From assembly GCF_019192735.1 (NCBI RefSeq), contig NZ_JAHTKP010000042.1:1-64000 (forward strand): 64,000 nucleotides of DNA, in the 5' to 3' direction. A program made the position numbers and the translations under genes. A model generated the notes under the pieces. It ran no database searches. It saw only the letters and a program-made list of their open reading frames with translations, and was not told the DNA's origin. Source of the stretch: Kitasatospora aureofaciens. Lineage in GTDB: Bacteria > Actinomycetota > Actinomycetes > Streptomycetales > Streptomycetaceae. Shown piece by piece: positions 25,631 through 33,606 of the stretch (position 1 is the stretch's first letter; every line of letters starts with the position of its first letter).

Positions 25631-26110
25631 GACGTCGTCCACCTTCGTTGGTTTGGTAGTCCGCCGAGCCGCTCGTCAGATGCCCGGTCTCCTCCCTGGC
25701 AGTCTCGCGTGAGACGCCCCGGGCCGATCGGTCGATCTGGCCGGGTACGACAGGAGAACCACCCGTATGGCCAGCAGCGATGTAACCCGCCACGCACTGC
25801 GCACCCCCCGAGCGGCCCGGTGCCGACCTGTCCTGAACACCCGGCCCGGCCGGCCCGTCGGCATGCGGCTGATCGCACGCCAGGTCCGGCCGGCCGGGCG
25901 GCACATGAAGAAGCTGACCGCCCTCGAACCACCTGATTCCGGCCGGGGGTTTCACGCCGGGCCGGGCACGGCGCGCGTTCAGGAGTTCCCGACATGCGAT
26001 CGTGATCGAGGGATCCTACGATCGGAATAGCCATGACACGCACGCCGAGCGTCAAGTCTGTTTCGGTGCGTGTTTGACGTACGCGCTCAATCGCCCGGAG
26101 GTCGAAAGGT
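25631..26110. promoter_or_regulatory. Divergent intergenic region, 480 bp
   Basis: This spacer separates the minus-strand monooxygenase gene from the plus-strand molybdenum-hydroxylase operon, so it must hold both promoters. A small palindrome, GTCTCGCGTGAGAC (25702-25715), could be an operator. An ATG-started 87-codon frame at 25767 has weak coding character and I do not call it. No regulator gene is adjacent to either operon. Confidence 0.45.
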
Positions 26111-26644
26111 ATGCCTGGCTCGCGAGTCGACGAAGGCGCCGCAAGGGCTGATATCGAATTGCGGGTCAACGGTGTCGGGCACGATCTCTCGGTCGAGCCC
26201 CGTGTCACGCTGCTGGACGCCCTGCGTGAGCGGCTCGGTTTCTGGGGTACCAAGAAGGGCTGCGACCAGGGGCAGTGCGGCGCGTGCACGGTCCATGTCG
26301 ACGGGCGGGGGGTGCTGGCCTGTCTGATGCTCGCCTACCAGGCCGCGGGGCACGAGGTCACCACGGTGGAGGGACTGGCCGGGGTGGACGGGACGCTGCA
26401 CCCCGTGCAGAGCGCGTTCATGAAGCACGACGGGTTCCAGTGCGGGTACTGCACGCCCGGCCAGATCATGTCGGCGGTCGCCTGCATCCGTGAGGGGCAC
26501 GCCGGCTCCGATGCCGACGTCCGGGAGTTCATGAGCGGCAACATCTGTCGCTGCGGCGCCTATCCGAACATCGTCGCCGCAGTGCGGGAGGCGGCGCAGC
26601 GGGAGGCGGCGCAGGAGGAGGCGGCCGGTCGTGCGCGCCGTTGA
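26111..26644 (+). CDS. Xanthine-dehydrogenase-family (2Fe-2S) subunit (CoxS/YagT-like)
   Basis: The 177-residue protein contains the plant-ferredoxin cluster motif GCDQGQCGACTVHVDG with a following cysteine in LACLM. The second all-alpha cluster domain has CGYCTPGQIMSA and GNICRCGAYPNI. It passes electrons from the molybdenum cofactor to FAD in CoxSML-type hydroxylases. No Tat signal is present, unlike YagT of enteric bacteria, so it is probably cytoplasmic. It overlaps the FAD-subunit gene by 14 bp. Because the catalytic subunit downstream is broken, the operon is probably inactive. Confidence 0.95.
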   Translation: MPGSRVDEGAARADIELRVNGVGHDLSVEPRVTLLDALRERLGFWGTKKGCDQGQCGACTVHVDGRGVLACLMLAYQAAGHEVTTVEGLAGVDGTLHPVQSAFMKHDGFQCGYCTPGQIMSAVACIREGHAGSDADVREFMSGNICRCGAYPNIVAAVREAAQREAAQEEAAGRARR

Positions 26645-27617
26645 GTACACCCGTGCGGACACGCTGGACGCGGCGGTCGCCCTGCTCCAGGGCGACTCCT
26701 CCGCAGCGCCCCTCGGCGGCGGCACCACACTGGTCGATCTCATGAAGTGCGGGGTGGCGCACCCGTCGCGTCTGATCGACCTGACCCAGATGCCCGGCCA
26801 TGACGACGTGGAGGCGGGCGAGTCGGTGCTGCGGATCGGCGCGCTGTGCCGGATGAGCGACGTCGCGGAGCACCCGGAGGTGCGGCGGCGCTGGCCCGCC
26901 GTGTCCGAGGCCCTCCTGCGGGGAGCCTCCCAGCAGTTGCGCAACATGGCGACCATCGGCGGAAACCTGATGCAGCGTACGCGGTGCGGCTACTTCCGGG
27001 ATCCGTCGTTCACCGAGTGCAACAAGCGCGACCCGGGCTCCGGATGCGCGGCGATGGACGGGGAGAACCGCGGGCACGCCGTGCTGGGGACCAGCGGGAG
27101 CTGCATCGCCACCAACCCGGGCGACCTCGCGGTGGCTCTCACGGCGTTCGACGCGGCGGTGCACATCCTCGGGCCGGACGGGCACCGGGTCCTGTCGATC
27201 GACGAGTTCTTCCCCCTGCCCGGCGAGACCCCGGAGCGGGAGCACCCGTTGGGGCACGCCGAACTGATCACCGCCGTGGAAGTGCCGGTCTCGGCCGCCG
27301 CCGCGCACTCCTGCTACCTCAAGGTCCGTGATCGCGTCAGCTACGAGTTCGCCGCCGCCTCCGCGGCCGTCGGGCTGGAGGTGCTGGCCGACGGCACCAT
27401 CGCCGACGCCCGCGTCGCGCTCGGCGGTGTGGCGACGAAACCCTGGCGGGAACCGGGAGTCGAAGCCGCGTTGATCGGTCGCCCGGCGAGCGCGGCGGTG
27501 TTCCGGGAGGCCGCAGCGCTCGCCGCGGCGGACGCCCACCCACGACGGCACAACGCGTACAAGGTCGAGCTGGCCCGTCGCACCGTCGAGAGGGCTCTCC
27601 TGACCGTGTCCGGATGA
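26631..27617 (+). CDS. Xanthine-dehydrogenase-family FAD-binding subunit (CoxM/YagS-like)
   Basis: The 328-residue flavoprotein has the FAD-binding loops APLGGGTTLVDLMK and LRNMATIGGNLMQRTRC, plus a C-terminal CO-dehydrogenase-flavoprotein domain. The cysteine-bearing segment RCGYFRDPSFTECNKRDPGSGC matches YagS-like proteins, some of which bind an extra iron-sulfur cluster here. It starts at a GTG inside the end of the (2Fe-2S) gene. The reading frame is intact and of normal length although its partner large subunit is deleted. Confidence 0.93.
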   Translation: MRAVEYTRADTLDAAVALLQGDSSAAPLGGGTTLVDLMKCGVAHPSRLIDLTQMPGHDDVEAGESVLRIGALCRMSDVAEHPEVRRRWPAVSEALLRGASQQLRNMATIGGNLMQRTRCGYFRDPSFTECNKRDPGSGCAAMDGENRGHAVLGTSGSCIATNPGDLAVALTAFDAAVHILGPDGHRVLSIDEFFPLPGETPEREHPLGHAELITAVEVPVSAAAAHSCYLKVRDRVSYEFAAASAAVGLEVLADGTIADARVALGGVATKPWREPGVEAALIGRPASAAVFREAAALAAADAHPRRHNAYKVELARRTVERALLTVSG

Positions 27618-27638
27618 GGCTGGAAGGCGAAAGAGATC

Positions 27639-28425
27639 ATGACCAGTACCGCGCCCCGCCCGATCGCCCTCGCCCCCGGCTCCCCCATCGGTACCGCGAC
27701 GGGTCGGCGCGACGGCCGCGCGAAGGTCACCGGCGAGGCCCGCTACGCGGCGGAGTACCGGCCCGAGGGCCTGCTCCACGCCGTGCAGGTGACCAGCACC
27801 GTGCCGGCCGGCACGCTGACCGCTCTGGACACCGCGCAGGCCGAGACGATGCCCGGTGTGCGCCTGGTGCTCACGCACCACAACGCGGACCCGCTCTCCC
27901 CGGCGCTGCTGTTTCCCTTCGGTGCGGCGCCGCAGAGCCTGCTCCCGTTGCAGGACGAACGGATCAGATTCAGCGGCCAGGTGATCGCCCTCGTGGTCGC
28001 GGAGACCATCGAGCAGGCGACGGACGCGGCCTCCCGGGTGCGGGCCGCGTACGACACCGCCGCCTTCGTCCCCGACGCAACGCACCCGGAGGCCAGGATC
28101 TTCGGCACCGAGGTGTGCGGCGAGATGGCCGAAGTGGTCCCCAACCTGAAGAGGGGGGACCCGGAGGCGGCGCTGGCCGCGGCCCCGGTCACCCTGGACG
28201 TCACCTACACCAGCCCGCGGCAGTATGGTGCCGGTCAACGCCGACATCCCCGACATCGACGTGCTGTTCGTGAACGAGCCGGACCCGGACGCCAATCCCC
28301 TGGGCTCCCGGGGCATCGGCGAGATGGGCATGACCGGGACGATCGCCGCGATCGCCAACGCCGTCCACCACGCGACCGGCCGGCGCGTACGCGACCTGCC
28401 GATCCTGATGGAGAAGCTGCTCTGA
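27639..28425 (+). pseudogene. Molybdopterin-binding (large) subunit with a large internal deletion
   Basis: The first 190 or so codons are a normal CoxL/YagR N-terminus (TGRRDGRAKVTGEARYAAEY through TLDVTYTSPRQY). At about 28222 the frame shifts, and from about 28225 to 28425 the extreme C-terminus of the same protein is read in another frame (VPVNADIPDIDVLFV, ANPLGSRGIGEMGMTG, RRVRDLPILMEKLL). An intact homologue is roughly 700-770 residues, so about 450-500 residues are missing, including the molybdenum-binding centre and active-site glutamate. The gene is therefore an internally deleted pseudogene and the hydroxylase cannot function as encoded here. Confidence 0.88.
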
Positions 28426-28467
28426 ACGCGGCAGAGGCCGGATCGGGAACGCGGCACACCCCACCTC

Positions 28468-28668
28468 CACACCGGCCTCGACAAGGTCAACGACCAGCTC
28501 GACCAGGCACCAACCCTGCGGGCCACGGCCGCCGACCAGCGCCTGGAGGTCGCCCTGCTGCGGGAGGAGTTCGCCGACCCGCACCTCGGCACGATCAACC
28601 ACTGCCTGTGGAACCAGACCACCGCCGAGTGCCAGAACGCCCTGCCCGAAAGCCAGCGCGGCGACCAC
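28468..28668 (+). pseudogene. Fragment of an unidentified, possibly recombinase-associated protein
   Basis: One frame reads HTGLDKVNDQLDQAPTLR, LEVALLREEFADPHLGTIN and HCLWNQTTAECQNALPESQR, with good actinomycete codon use but no start or stop of its own. The PHLxTIxHCLxxxxTAxCQ pattern recalls the C-terminal region of large actinomycete proteins linked to integrated elements. I cannot place it firmly. It lies directly between the deleted large-subunit gene and a second truncated gene, so it marks a rearrangement scar. Confidence 0.4.
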
Positions 28669-28717
28669 CGTTGTAGGCCAGGTAGGCCCTCGACAGCAGT
28701 TCTTCCTCGGCACTCAC
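28669..28717 (-). pseudogene. 5' stub of a SnoaL/NTF2-like gene
   Basis: On the minus strand a GTG at 28717 with AGGAGG at 7 bp opens a frame, VSAEEELLSRAYLAYN, which is the typical first helix of SnoaL-like (NTF2-fold) proteins. Coding similarity stops after about 16 codons where it meets the fragment on the opposite strand, so only the translation start and first helix survive. Confidence 0.4.
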
Positions 28718-28766
28718 GACGGCCTCCTGGCCCTCGGATCGCCGGCCCGGCTCGTCGCGGCTGCCG

Positions 28767-29462
28767 TCACAGGCTCAGCAGCAGGTCCCGGACCGCTGCA
28801 GGCTGGGACAGGAACGGGTGGTGGCCGGCGTCGAGCTCGACGACGCTGCCGGCCCGGCGGGCGAACTCGCGCTGCAGCCGCGGCGGGGTGCCCCGGTCCT
28901 GAGCGCAGACGAGGTACGTCGAGGGCAACTGCTGCCATGCGGCCGCCCCGACCGGCTGCCCGGTCACCTGCACGCTCTGCCGGGCGAGGTGGTCCGCCGC
29001 CTGCGCCTGGACCTCGGGGTCGCAGTCCTGCAGGAACGTGTCCACGAGCAGTTCGGGGCGGACCCCGAACGTGCCGGCATCGGGGTCGACGTCGAGGAAC
29101 GGGGCGGGGCTGCCGTCCCCGAACTCCGACAGGCTCTGCCCGACCTCGGGCAGGTAGCTGGAGACCAGCAGCAGGTGGCGCACCGACCCGATTCCCGCAG
29201 CGGCTTCCGCGGTGACGACACCACCGTAGCTGTGGGCGACCACGACGGTCGGCTCGTCGCCGGCCTGCAGCACCTGCCGCACCACGGCAACATCCTCGGG
29301 CAGCCCCGGACCGCCGACGCCGCCGGGCAGGCCCGCCTCGCCACAGCTCGGTAGCGCCGGGGCCACGCTCGGCACCCCCCGCTCCTGCAGCAGCTCGGCG
29401 GTGCGGTGCCACCACCACGACCCGTCCCGCACGCACGCCCCGTGCACGAACACGACTCTCAT
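28767..29462 (-). CDS. Alpha/beta hydrolase
   Basis: The 231-residue protein opens with VVFVHGACVRDGSWWW, giving the oxyanion-hole HG. The nucleophile elbow is VVAHSYGG, the acid position falls near VCAQDRGTP, and the catalytic His is in LDAGHHPFL. The plan matches AB_hydrolase-6-type esterases/lipases of about 230 residues. ATG 29462 is directly upstream of the first strand, so I did not use the frame extension. No signal peptide or partner gene indicates a substrate. It is isolated between rearrangement scars. Confidence 0.88.
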   Translation of the reverse strand: MRVVFVHGACVRDGSWWWHRTAELLQERGVPSVAPALPSCGEAGLPGGVGGPGLPEDVAVVRQVLQAGDEPTVVVAHSYGGVVTAEAAAGIGSVRHLLLVSSYLPEVGQSLSEFGDGSPAPFLDVDPDAGTFGVRPELLVDTFLQDCDPEVQAQAADHLARQSVQVTGQPVGAAAWQQLPSTYLVCAQDRGTPPRLQREFARRAGSVVELDAGHHPFLSQPAAVRDLLLSL

Positions 29463-29776
29463 CGCCACCTCCACGTCGGCCTCCCCGGCCTGCCACCTAT
29501 GCTCGCCGAACTCGCGGCGGCCCGCCCGCACTGGCCAGGGCGAAAGCGCTATTCCTGCCTGCTGTTCAGCGGTTCAAGATCATCCAATGGCCCCTTTTGG
29601 GCTTACCTCGGCGATACCCCGGGATCCCCGCGAGTTCGCGGAAACTGAAGGTTCTTCAGCGCGAACCCGGGGGTGCACTGCCCTGATTCTGGGGTGTGGA
29701 CCCCCGGGTTCGCGGCTAATACTCCAGTGTGACTTCGCGATCTACGCACTGGAGGGGGCGGAGAGCCGCTGCCGGT
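29463..29776. other. Non-coding stretch, nothing recognised
   Basis: About 310 bp lie between the hydrolase gene and the IS701-type remnant. The composition here is less GC-rich than its surroundings in places, and no frame shows convincing coding bias. The promoter of the hydrolase gene must lie at its left end. Confidence 0.5.
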
Positions 29777-29990
29777 AATGGTCGCGACGTGCCGAAGCTT
29801 GGTGGCTTCTGCGCCAGTTCGACCAGTGCAGGAGTGCGTTCAGGGCTGTGATCGGCGGGCTGAACAGTGCGCCGATCAGGCGGCGGATCTCCGGGACGGT
29901 CAGGTCGACCGGGTCTCCGCTTCGGGCCGGGCGGTTCGGATCCACACGTCTGGTCGGCCTCGCGTCGTCGACTGCCGCGGCAAGGAACGC
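29777..29990 (-). mobile_element. IS701-type transposase 3'-end fragment, inverted copy
   Basis: This 214-bp segment is the reverse complement of 33187-33400 with 3 mismatches by eye. It codes on the minus strand for the last 70 or so residues of the transposase (DPNRPARSGDPVDLTVPEI, then SPPITALNALLHWSNWRR). Sequence similarity starts and stops abruptly at both ends. The reading passes the normal stop position and runs on into unrelated sequence. Confidence 0.9.
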
Positions 29991-30040
29991 GTCGCGTCGG
30001 TGCGGTGTTGCTCCGTTGGCTGTTATGCGTGGCGCCTATG

Positions 30041-30757
30041 TCACACCAGTGCTGCGCCGCCGTCTATCGCGAGCGTGGTGCCGGTGACGTAGGCGTTGGA
30101 CAAGACGAAGAGATAGGCCGCCGCGGCTTCCTCGGCAGTGCCGACACGCCGCGTGAGCAGCTCGGACCCGGCGCCCTGGAGGAAAGCCTCCGGGTCCGGG
30201 ACACTGCCGTCCCACAGCTCGGTGCGGATCACACCGGGCTGGATCACGTTGACGCGCAGGGGGGAGAGTTCGACGGCGAGTGCCCGGGACAGGGCCTCGA
30301 TGCCGCCGGTGATACCTGCCGTGAGCGCGGTTCCGGACAGGGGGCGGATCGCGAGGACGCCGGAGCTGAACGTGATCGAGCCGCCGTCGCGCAGTCGCGG
30401 TGCAGCGTACTTGGCGGAGAGGAACGCGCCCCAAAACCGGCGCTCGAAGACGGCCCTGGCCTCCTGCGGGGTGGTGTCGACCAACGGCTTGATCAGCAGA
30501 GATTCGCCCGCGGTGTAGACGAGGTGGTCGAACTCCCCGACCTGCTCGAAGAACGCGGCGATGGCGTTGCCGTCGGCGACGTCCAGGCGGCGGCCTTCGG
30601 CCGGCTCGCCCAACCGCTTTGTCGCGGCGTCCACGCGGTCCTGATTGCTGGAGGCGACCACGACGTCCGCGCCAGCCGCCGCGGCCTGTTGGGCTACCGC
30701 GAAGCCGATGCCGGAGGTTCCACCGATGATCACGATCTTCTTGCCAGCCAGAGACAT
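30041..30757 (-). CDS. SDR-family oxidoreductase lacking the usual Tyr-Lys active site
   Basis: The 238-residue protein has the SDR cofactor motif IVIIGGTSGIGFAVA, an Asp (LDV) near residue 60, and the C-terminal VNVIQPGVIRTELW. The usual YxxxK catalytic pair is absent: after SSGVLAIRP the helix reads SGTALTAGITGGIEAL. Many actinomycete relatives share this loss, so the protein may still bind NAD(P) with altered chemistry. ATG 30757 with GAAGGA at 9 bp is a better start than the ATG three codons earlier. It is divergent from an AraC-type regulator gene, which probably controls it. Confidence 0.85.
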   Translation of the reverse strand: MSLAGKKIVIIGGTSGIGFAVAQQAAAAGADVVVASSNQDRVDAATKRLGEPAEGRRLDVADGNAIAAFFEQVGEFDHLVYTAGESLLIKPLVDTTPQEARAVFERRFWGAFLSAKYAAPRLRDGGSITFSSGVLAIRPLSGTALTAGITGGIEALSRALAVELSPLRVNVIQPGVIRTELWDGSVPDPEAFLQGAGSELLTRRVGTAEEAAAAYLFVLSNAYVTGTTLAIDGGAALV

Positions 30758-30827
30758 GGGATCCATTCCTTCGTCGATGCAGTGCCGGGGTTCGGCGACC
30801 GCCATGGCAAGAACGTACGCCTCCATA

Positions 30828-30877
30828 GCGAGACGGTGAATGACTTGATATCTCGATTCCCTGTCATATCGTCTCGC
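30828..30877. promoter_or_regulatory. Candidate operator between the SDR and AraC-type genes
   Basis: A perfect 8-bp inverted repeat (GCGAGACG at 30828-30835, CGTCTCGC at 30870-30877) flanks an AT-rich core containing GATATC and CATATC. It lies in the 143-bp divergent intergenic region, 23 bp before the AraC-type start. Position and symmetry fit an autoregulatory AraC-family site; the promoters themselves cannot be assigned. Confidence 0.5.
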
Positions 30878-30900
30878 CCTGCAGGCACTAGAGTGGCGCT

Positions 30901-31848
30901 ATGGACATCCTGAGCGACACCCTCGAAGTCCTGCGCACGGGACGCCCGATGGTGACTCGCACCGACGCGCACGCCCCGTGGGCCCTGAAGTTCCAACCCA
31001 TCTCAGGAGCCGGATTCCACGTGGTGGTGGAAGGACACTGCCACCTGCTGCCACCGCACGGCCAACCGCTCGCGCTCGGACCCGGCGACATCGTGTTCCT
31101 GCAGCGCGGCAGCGGACACACCCTGTGCGATGTGCCGGGCCGCGATCCGGTGGACTTCGTACCGGAGCGCGTGGACCGTTCCTCGCCGATCGGCCAGGTC
31201 ACCGTGGACGGACCGGGGCCGCACACGGTGCTGGTGTGCGGCGCGTACGCGATCGACGTTGATCGCCCGCATCCGCTGTTCAGCGATCTACCGGAGGTCA
31301 TCCACCTCCCCGCGGTTCCGGGCCGCCACCCGGTGCTGCGCTCGGCGGTCGATCAGCTGTGCGCCGAGTTCCACGCGCCGCAGCCGGGCTCGGACGCGGT
31401 CGTCACGGCGCTCATCGATCTGCTGCTGCTGTACATCCTCCGGTCGTGGTACGCCGAACTGCCGAAGGAGCGGACCCGGGGTTGGACGGCCGCGCTGACC
31501 GACCCGGCAGTCGCCCCGGCCCTGAAGGCGATCCACGACGATCCCGGCCATCCCTGGACCGTGGAGTCGCTGGGCACCCGCGCCGGGCTGTCCCGCGCGG
31601 CGTTCGCCCGCCGCTTCGCCTCGGTGGTCGGCGAGCCGCCGTTGACCTACCTGACCAACTGGCGGATGGCCACCGCGGCGCGGTTGCTGCACCAATCGCC
31701 GGCCCCGCTGAGCACAATCGCGCAGCACACGGGGTACACGTCGGAGTTCGCCTTCGCCAAAGCCTTCAAACGACACTTCGGATCGCCGCCGGGGGCCTAC
31801 CGCAAGCAGGTCAAGACGGCAGGCGACGAACCACGCGGATACAACTGA
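30901..31848 (+). CDS. AraC-family transcriptional regulator (cupin plus HTH)
   Basis: The 315-residue protein has an N-terminal cupin-type sensor domain (GFHVVVEGHCHLLPPHG, LGPGDIVFLQRGSGHTL, about residues 35-85). The C-terminal double HTH of the AraC family spans about 210-305, with WTVESLGTRAGLSRAAFARR and LSTIAQHTGYTSEFAFAKAF. The plan matches regulators of oxidative-stress or xenobiotic-responsive SDR genes. The neighbouring SDR gene is divergently oriented and the spacer has a symmetric element, so control of that gene is likely. Confidence 0.92.
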   Translation: MDILSDTLEVLRTGRPMVTRTDAHAPWALKFQPISGAGFHVVVEGHCHLLPPHGQPLALGPGDIVFLQRGSGHTLCDVPGRDPVDFVPERVDRSSPIGQVTVDGPGPHTVLVCGAYAIDVDRPHPLFSDLPEVIHLPAVPGRHPVLRSAVDQLCAEFHAPQPGSDAVVTALIDLLLLYILRSWYAELPKERTRGWTAALTDPAVAPALKAIHDDPGHPWTVESLGTRAGLSRAAFARRFASVVGEPPLTYLTNWRMATAARLLHQSPAPLSTIAQHTGYTSEFAFAKAFKRHFGSPPGAYRKQVKTAGDEPRGYN

Positions 31849-31946
31849 CGGTGAGGGCCAGGACATCACCGCAGCGGTTTGGGAAGCGGTGGTCGCTGCC
31901 GATCCCGGCCTCGCGGTGGCTCCGACGGTGGAGCGCCGGGCGGATC

Positions 31947-32054
31947 ATGTCCAAGAACCCGAGCGATGCGGTGATTGCGACGATGCGCGAAGTGGCGGCG
32001 GATGTTCTGGAGGCGAAGGCCCAGGGTGACGACGGCGAGTACTACGACGCCTGA
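31947..32054 (+). CDS. Short hypothetical frame
   Basis: A 35-codon frame, MSKNPSDAVIATMREVAADV and so on, ends GDDGEYYDA just before the IS701-type element. The same frame is open upstream back to about 31850 without a start, so it may be the tail of a gene cut by the insertion. There is no good ribosome binding site. I do not recognise it. Confidence 0.25.
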   Translation: MSKNPSDAVIATMREVAADVLEAKAQGDDGEYYDA

Positions 32055-32057
32055 TGC

Positions 32058-33402
32058 GTGTGGCCACCGCGAGATGATCAAGGGTTTGTGTGGACTCTTG
32101 AAGATCGTGCGGTGGCCGCGGGCCGTAGCGTAGACCCTGCTCGATGGCAGGCGTTGTTCGACCAGGCCATGGCTCGGATTGCGGGCCTGTTCGGGCGAGT
32201 GGAACCTCGGGCCGCGGCCCGCGCCTATCTGCTCGGGTTGCTGTCCGGGACCGAGCGCAAGAACTGCTGGCAGCTGGCGGAGCACGCCGGCCATAGCCGT
32301 CCCGGTCCGATGCAGCGGCTGCTGCGGCGTGCCTGTTGGGACGCGGGTGCGGCGCGCGACGAGGTCCGCCGCTACGTCGTGGACCATCTCGGCGCCGGTG
32401 ACGGTGTTTTGATCGTGGATGAGACGGGCTTCCTGAAGAAGGGTCGCGGTTCGGCGGGTGTCCAGCGGCAGTACACCGGAACCGCCGGGCGGATCGAGAA
32501 CAGCCAGGTGGGCGTCTTCCTCGCCTACGCCTCCAGTAGAGGGCGGGCGTTGATCGACCGCCGTCTCTACCTGCCCGAACACACATGGAGCCGGGACTCC
32601 GAGCGGCGCCGCAAGGCCGGAGTACCCGAGGACGTCGTCTTCACGACCAAGCCCCGTCTCGCCCTGCAGATGATCGAGCAGGCGTTGGACGCCGGAGTGA
32701 GCACGTCGTGGGTGACCGGCGACGAGGCCTACGGTCAGGACCCCGGCCTGCGGGCCGGGCTGGAGGCCCACGGGGTCGGCTACGTGCTGGCGGTGTCCTG
32801 CGCGACCAGAGTGCGGATCAACCAGGGCCGCACGGCGATCCGCGCGGACGAGGCCGCCTTTCGCCTGCCCGCCTCGGCCTGGCACCGGCAGAGCGCCGGC
32901 TCCGGGGCGAAGGGGCCCCGCTACTACGACTGGGCCTGGGTGCACATCGGCACTGACGAGCACCGCCACCTGCTGATTCGCCGCAATCCCACCACCGGCG
33001 AGCTCGCCTTCTACCTGTGCTGGTCGCCCCGGATCGTGCCGCTGTCGGAGCTCGTGCGTCGCCGGTACTCGCTGGTGCATCGAAGAGTGCTTCCAGGCGG
33101 CCAAGGGTCAGGTCGGCTTGGACCACTACCAGGTCCGCAACTGGACAGCCTGGCACCGGCACGTCACCCTGGCCATGCTCGCACTCGCGTTCCTTGCCGC
33201 GGCAGTCGATGACGCGAGGCCGACCAGACGTGCGGATCCGAACCGCCCGGCCCGAAGCGGAGACCCGGTCGACCTGACCGTCCCGGAGATCCGCCGCCTG
33301 ATCGGCACACTGTTCAGCCCGCCGATCACAGCCCTGAACGCACTCCTGCACTGGTCGAACTGGCGCAGAAGCCACCAAGCTTCGGCACGTCGCGACCATT
33401 GA
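32058..33402 (+). mobile_element. IS701-type transposase gene with a frameshift
   Basis: The first 335 or so codons encode a DDE transposase of the IS701 group: EHAGHSRPGPMQRLLRR, GVLIVDETGFLKKG with the first catalytic Asp, and SWVTGDEAYGQDPGLRAGL with the second. At about 33060 the sequence loses two bases relative to the expected VAGTRWCIEECFQ, and the remaining 113 codons (CIEECFQAAKGQVGLDHYQV and on to RRDH) continue in a second frame to 33402. The acidic Glu of the triad lies past the break. IS701 elements use one frame, so this is a disabled copy. Its 3' end is repeated in inverted orientation at 29777-29990. Confidence 0.88.
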
Positions 33403-33606
33403 GGAAGTTTCATCGTGATTCGTGCAGGTCACCGGGCCTGGCGTGACGAGCCGTTGGGATGCTCGCGCAGTTCATCACGGTGATCGTCGCGCGGAGATCG
33501 TCCGTCAGCCGGTTTTGGGCTGTCTTTCCGGATCTCCTGCACGCTGCGTGCCGGTCCCCCTACTGTGCGAGCAGGGGCGCCGTGGCGGGCCCGCGAGGGA
33601 TGGGAC

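Noticed and set aside
25767-26030. An 87-codon ATG frame in the divergent spacer
   Set aside because: Composition is not protein-like, there are no motifs, and it occupies the place where the promoters should be.
32058-33402. Programmed frameshifting in the IS701-type transposase
   Set aside because: This family uses a single frame, no slippery heptamer is seen at the break, and the shift fits a simple two-base loss.
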